This document shows positions 59,849-64,000 of a DNA stretch of 64,000 bases, in pieces (position 1 is the stretch's first letter; every line of letters starts with the position of its first letter). The DNA is from Calliopsis andreniformis (lineage: Eukaryota; Arthropoda; Insecta; Hymenoptera; Andrenidae), in NCBI RefSeq assembly GCF_051401765.1, contig NW_027480505.1, positions 1,364,001-1,428,000 of the forward strand, in the 5' to 3' direction. Below the pieces are notes generated by a model. It was not told the DNA's origin. It ran no database searches and saw only the letters and a program-made list of their open reading frames with translations. The position numbers were made by a program, and so were the translations under genes.

Positions 59849-61713
59849 CTAACTATTCCATCTGGTGGAACAACGCCCTAGGGTGAACCCTAGGTTGTCC
59901 GGAACGTAGAAATGACCATAACTTTCACACTGGTTGCAATTATTCGTTTTATACAATGGAAGAACTGTCGTATTTATATTGTATTTTATGCTACTGGCGT
60001 TTACTTCTAAGGCCGTAGCTATTGGCTGTGGTGGAGCAACGCCCTAGAGTGACGCCTAGGTTGCCCGGAACGTAGAAATGACCATTACCTTCACGCTTGT
60101 TGCAATTATTCCTGTTACTCGATGAAAAAGCTGTTGCATTTCTTATTGTATTTTATGCTTCTGGCTTTGGCTCCTAAGTCCGTAACAATTAGATGCGGTG
60201 GAGCAACGCCCTAGAGTGAAGCCAAGGTTGCCCGGAAAGTAGAAATGACCATAACTATCATACTGGTTCAATTATTCGTTTTATACGATGGAAAAAGTGT
60301 TGTATTTATATTGTATTTTATGTTTCTGACGTTGAATTCTAAGGCCGTAGCTGTTCGATGTGGTGGAGCAACGCCCTAGAGATAAACCTAGGTTACCCGG
60401 AACGTAGAAATGACCAGTACTTTCACAATGTTTGCAATTATTCATTTTATTCGATGGAAAAGCTGTTGTACTTATATTGTATTTTATTCTTCTGGCGTTG
60501 ACTTCTTAGGCCCTAACTATCCGATCTGGTGGAACAACGCCCTAGAGTGAAGCCTAGGTTGCCCGGAACGTAGCACTGACCATTACGATCTCACTGTTTG
60601 CAAATATACATTATATACGATGGAAAAGCTGTGGTATTTATATTGTATTTTATGCTTCTGGCGATGACTTCTAAGGCCGTAGCTATTAGATGTGGTGGAG
60701 CAACGCCATAGAGTGGCGCCTAGGTTGCCCGGAACGTAGAAATGACCATCACTTTCACAGTGGTTGCAATTATTCCTGTTATACGATGGAAAAGCTGTTG
60801 TATTTATATCGTATTTTATGCTTCTGGCGTTGACTTCTTAGGCCCTAACTATTCCATCTGGTGGAACAACGACCTAGGGTGAAGCCTAGGTTGCTCGGAA
60901 CGTAGAAATGACCACTTCTTTCACACTGTTTGCAATTATTCATTTAATATGATGGAAAAGCTGTTGTATCTATATCGTATTTTATGCTTCGGATGTTGTC
61001 TTCTTAGGCCCTAACATTTCGATCTGGTTGGGCAACGGCCTACAGTGAAGCCTATGTTGCCCGGAACGTAGATATGACCATAACCTTCACACAGGTTGCA
61101 ATTATTCACTTTTATAGAGTGTAAAGGCTGTTGTGTTTAATTCGTATTTTATTCGTCTGGTGTTGACTTCTTAGGCCCTAACTATTCGATCTGGTGGATC
61201 AACGCCGTAGAGTGAAGTCGAGGTTGCCCGGAACGTAGAAATGACCATTACTTTCACACTGTTTGCAATTATTCCTTTTATACGATGGAAAAGCTGTGGT
61301 ATTTATATCGTATTTTATGCTTCTGGCGTTGACTTCTAAGGCCCTGGCTATTCGATTTGGTGGAGCAACGCCCTAGAGTGAAGCCTAGGTTGCTCGGAAT
61401 GTAGAAATGACCATACCATTCACGCTGGTTTAAATTATTCGTTTAATACGGTGGAAAAGCTGTTGCATCTTTATTGTATTTTATGATTCTGGCGTTGACT
61501 TCTAAGGCCCTAACTATCCGATCTGGTGGAGCAACGCCCTAGAGTGAAGCCTAGGTTGCCCGGAACGTAGAAATTCCCATCACTTTCAAACTGGTTGCAA
61601 TTAATCCTTTTATACGATGGAAAAACTGTTGTATTTTTATTGCATTTTATGCTTCCGGCGTTGACTTCTAAGGCCCTAACTATTCAATCTGTTGGAGCAA
61701 CGCCCAAGGGTGA
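59849..61713. repeat. Right-arm patchwork segment
   Basis: About eleven monomers replace the left-arm segment 4049-4916. They are a mosaic of pieces found elsewhere. About 60085-60415 matches 785-1115 (TTGCATTTCTTATTGTA, GGCTTTGGCTCCTAAG, TACTGGTTCAATTATTCG). About 60650-60890 matches 2190-2440 (GGCGATGACTTCTAAGG, ACAACGACCTAGGG). 60907-61070 resembles 21196-21345 (CTAACATTTCGATCTGG). One monomer near 61110 is unusually diverged (ATAGAGTGTAAAGGCTG). Confidence 0.82.
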
Positions 61714-62825
61714 AGCCTAGGTTGCCCGGAACGTAGAAATGATCATAACTTTCACACGGGTTGCTATTATTCGTTTTATACGATGGAGAAACTGTTTTAT
61801 TTATATTGTATTTTATGCTTCTGGCGTTGACTTCTTAGCCCCTAACTATTCGATCTTGTGGAACAACGCCCTGGAGTGAAGCCTAGGTTGCCTGGAACGT
61901 AGAAATGACCATCACTTTTACACGGGTTGCAATCATTCCTGTTATAGGATGGAAGTACTGTTGTATTTTTATTGTATTTTATACTTCAGGCGTTGACTTC
62001 TGAGGCCGTAGCTATTCGATGCGGTGGAAGAACGTCATACAGAGAAGCCTAGGTTGCCCGGAACGTAGAAATCACCATAAGTTTCATACTCGTTGCAATT
62101 ATTCGTTTTATACGATGGAAAAACTGTTGCATTTATATTGTATTTTATGCTTCTGGCGTTCACTTCTTAGGCCCTAACTATTCGATCTGGTGGTACAACG
62201 CCCTAGGGTGAAGCCTAGGTTGCCCGGAACGTAGAAATGACCATAACTTTTACACTGGTAGCATTTATTCGTTTTATACAATGGAAAAACCGTTCTATTT
62301 ATTTTGTATTTTATGCTTCGGGCGTTGAATTATAAGGCCCTAACTATTCGATTTGGTGGAGCAACGCCCTACAGTGAAGCCTAGGTTGCCCGGAACGTAG
62401 ATATGTCCATAACCATCACACAGGTTGCAATTATTCGTTTTATACGATGGAAAGACTGTTGTATTTATTTTGTTGTTTATGCTTCTGGCGTTGACATCTA
62501 AGGCCCTAACTCTTCGATCTGGTGGAGCAACGCCTCAGAGTTAAGTCTGGGATGCCCGAAATGTCGATATGATCATTACTTTCGCACTGGTTGCAATTAG
62601 TCATGCTATACGATGGAAAAACTGCTTCATTTTTATTGTATTTTGTGCTTCTGGCGTTGACTTCTAAGGTCGTAGCTATTAGATGTGGTGCAGCAACCCC
62701 TAGAGTGACGCCTAGGTTGACCGGAACGTAGAAATGACCATTACTTTCACAATGTCTGCAATTATTCATTTTATACGATGGAAAAACTGTTGTACTTATA
62801 TTGTACTTTATCCTTCTGGCGTTGA
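61714..62825. repeat. Arm block A3, right copy
   Basis: Collinear with 4917-6028 at offset 56797, including the relatives of HOR m6-m9. Differences are few, such as AACGTCATACAG versus AACGCCATACAG near 62032. The copies separate at 62825, where this one reads GTTGAATTCTAAGTCCC and the left arm GTTGACTTCTAAGGCCC. Confidence 0.9.
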
Positions 62826-64000
62826 ATTCTAAGTCCCTAGCTATTCGATCTGGTTGAGCAACGCACTAGAGTGAAGCCTAGGTTACCCGGAACGTAGAAA
62901 TGACCAGTACTTTCACACTAGTTGCAGTTATTCGTTTTATACAGTGGAAAAACTGTTCTATTTATTTTGCATTTTATGCTTCGGGCGTTGACTTCTAAGG
63001 CCGTAACTATTCGATCGGGTGGCGCAGCGGCCTAGAGTGAAGCCTAGGTTGCCCGGAACGTAGAAATGACCATAGCTTTCACACTGGTTGCTATTATTCG
63101 TTTTATACAATGGAATAACTGTTATATTTATATTGTATTTTATGCTTCTGGCGTTGACTTCTTAGGCCCTAACTATTCGATTTGGTGGAACAACGCCCCA
63201 GAGTGAAGCCTAGGTTGCCCAGAACGTAGAAATGTCCATCACTTTCACACTGGTTGCAATAATTCCTGCTATACGATGGAAAAACTCTTGTATATTTATT
63301 GTATTTTATGCTTGGGGCGTTGACTTCTATGGCCCTACCTATTCGATCTGGTGGAACAACGCCCTAGGGTTAAGCCAGGGATGCCCGGAACGTAGAAATG
63401 GCCAACTCTTTCACACTGGAAGCAATTATTCGTTTTATACATGGAAAATCTGTTCTATTTATTTTTATTTTATGCTTCTGGCGTTGTCTTCTAAGGCCAT
63501 AACTATCCGATCTGGTGGAGCAACGCCCAAGAGCGATGCCTAGGTTGCCCGGAACGAAGAAATGACCATCACTTTCACACTGGTTACCATTATTCGTTTT
63601 ATACGATGGAAAAGCTGTTGTATTTATATCGTATTTTATGCTTCTGGCGTTGACTTCTTAGGCCCTAACTATTCGACCTGTTGGAGCAACGCCCTAGAGA
63701 GAAGCCTAGGTTGCCCGGAACGTAGAATTTACCATAACTCTCACAGTGGTTGCAATTATTCGTTTTATACAATGGAAAACTGTTGTATTTATATTGTATT
63801 TAACGCTTCTGGCGTTGACTTCTAAGGCCCTAACCGTTCGATCTGGTGGAGCAACGCCCTAGAGTGAAGCCTAGGTTTCCTAGAACGTAGAAATGACCAT
63901 TACCTTCACGCTTGCGGCAATTATTCCAGTTATGCGATGTAAAAACTTTTGTATTTTTATTGTATTTTATGCTTCAGGCGATGAATTCTAAGGCTGTAGG
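62826..64000. repeat. Heterogeneous monomers at the right window edge
   Basis: About seven monomers. P-like and Q-like types occur (TATATCGTATTTTATGC, GCTTCGGGCGTTGAC, ATACATGGAAAATC near 63437). An open frame on the plus strand at about 63232-63543 crosses two monomers and has no coding support. The array continues past the end of the window: the last 31 bp start another monomer at 63970. Confidence 0.82.

Larger units (their letters stand above)
1..64000. repeat. Continuous satellite array, about 166-bp monomer
   Basis: Every part of the window aligns to one monomer of 166 bp, repeated head to tail in one orientation. Landmarks in each copy, in order, are TGCTTCTGGCGTTGACTTCT, a GGCCCTAACTATTCGATC segment, GGTGGAGCAACGCC, GAAGCCTAGGTTGCCCGG, AACGTAGAAATGACCAT, CTTTCACACTGGTTGC and TTATACGATGGAAAAACTG, then a T/A-rich tail. 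The register starts TGCTTCTGG at 1, 167, 333 and 499 are exactly 166 bp apart. From 1 to 63970 there are 385 intervals, two of which carry a 39-bp insert, with a net drift of only about -19 bp from other indels. No unique sequence, transposon or gene interrupts the array. This is typical of eukaryotic heterochromatic satellite DNA. I do not recognise the family. Confidence 0.98.

Noticed and set aside
1..64000. Transposable elements, tRNA, rRNA or telomere repeats hidden in the array
   Set aside because: I followed the monomer register through the window and found no gap larger than the 39-bp inserts. I saw no tRNA-like cloverleaf, rRNA segment, target-site duplication, poly-A tail, long terminal repeat or short telomere-type repeat.
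1..64000. Inverted (head-to-head) monomers or a strand switch
   Set aside because: All landmark motifs read on the plus strand from start to end. I found no reverse-complement monomer.
1..64000. Assignment to a named satellite family or species
   Set aside because: The monomer length of about 166 bp is shared by many unrelated satellites in plants and animals, and I do not recognise this sequence. A database search of the consensus against Repbase/Dfam and whole genomes would decide it.

Overview
This 64 kb window holds no gene that I can support. From end to end it is one uninterrupted satellite DNA array: head-to-tail copies of a monomer about 166 bp long, all in the same orientation. I count about 385 monomers, from register points such as 1, 12478, 29243, 44845, 54804 and 63970. 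A consensus that I assembled by hand is about 41% GC with 7 CpG in 166 bp, close to the number expected from composition. This points to a eukaryotic, heterochromatic (pericentromeric or centromeric) array. The lack of CpG depletion argues mildly for a genome with little germline CpG methylation, such as many invertebrates. I do not recognise the satellite family and cannot name the species.

Layout, left to right. (1) 1-6028 is a left arm of diverged monomers that returns almost unchanged at 54804-62825, in three collinear blocks separated by steps of about six monomers. (2) 6029-12477 holds heterogeneous monomers with local dimers. (3) 12478-20800 is a patchy higher-order repeat (HOR) domain with multi-monomer periods of 4, 6, 10, 13 and 15. 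(4) 20800-27120 is a heterogeneous zone. (5) 27121-29234 is a block that recurs at 41560-43674. (6) 29243-53051 is the main HOR domain, built on an 11-monomer unit (1826 bp, monomers m1 to m11), with truncated 8- and 6-monomer variants and a non-HOR interruption at about 39535-43682. (7) 53052-54803 is a junction zone containing a third copy of part of the arm. (8) 54804-64000 is the right arm and following monomers.

Structure exists at four nested scales: the 166-bp monomer, the 11-mer HOR, segmental duplications of 2-3 kb placed 14.4 and 17.4 kb apart, and an arm duplication of 6-8 kb placed about 54.8 kb apart. Almost all of these spacings are whole multiples of 166 bp, as expected from in-register unequal exchange, conversion or replication-based amplification. 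Hybrid monomers mark several breakpoints.

Short open frames of 60-103 codons occur on both strands, but they are by-products of the repeat. Because 166 is not a multiple of 3, the frame shifts in each monomer, and the same frames recur only because the DNA recurs. I saw no tRNA, rRNA, transposon, telomeric repeat, CRISPR array or unique sequence anywhere.
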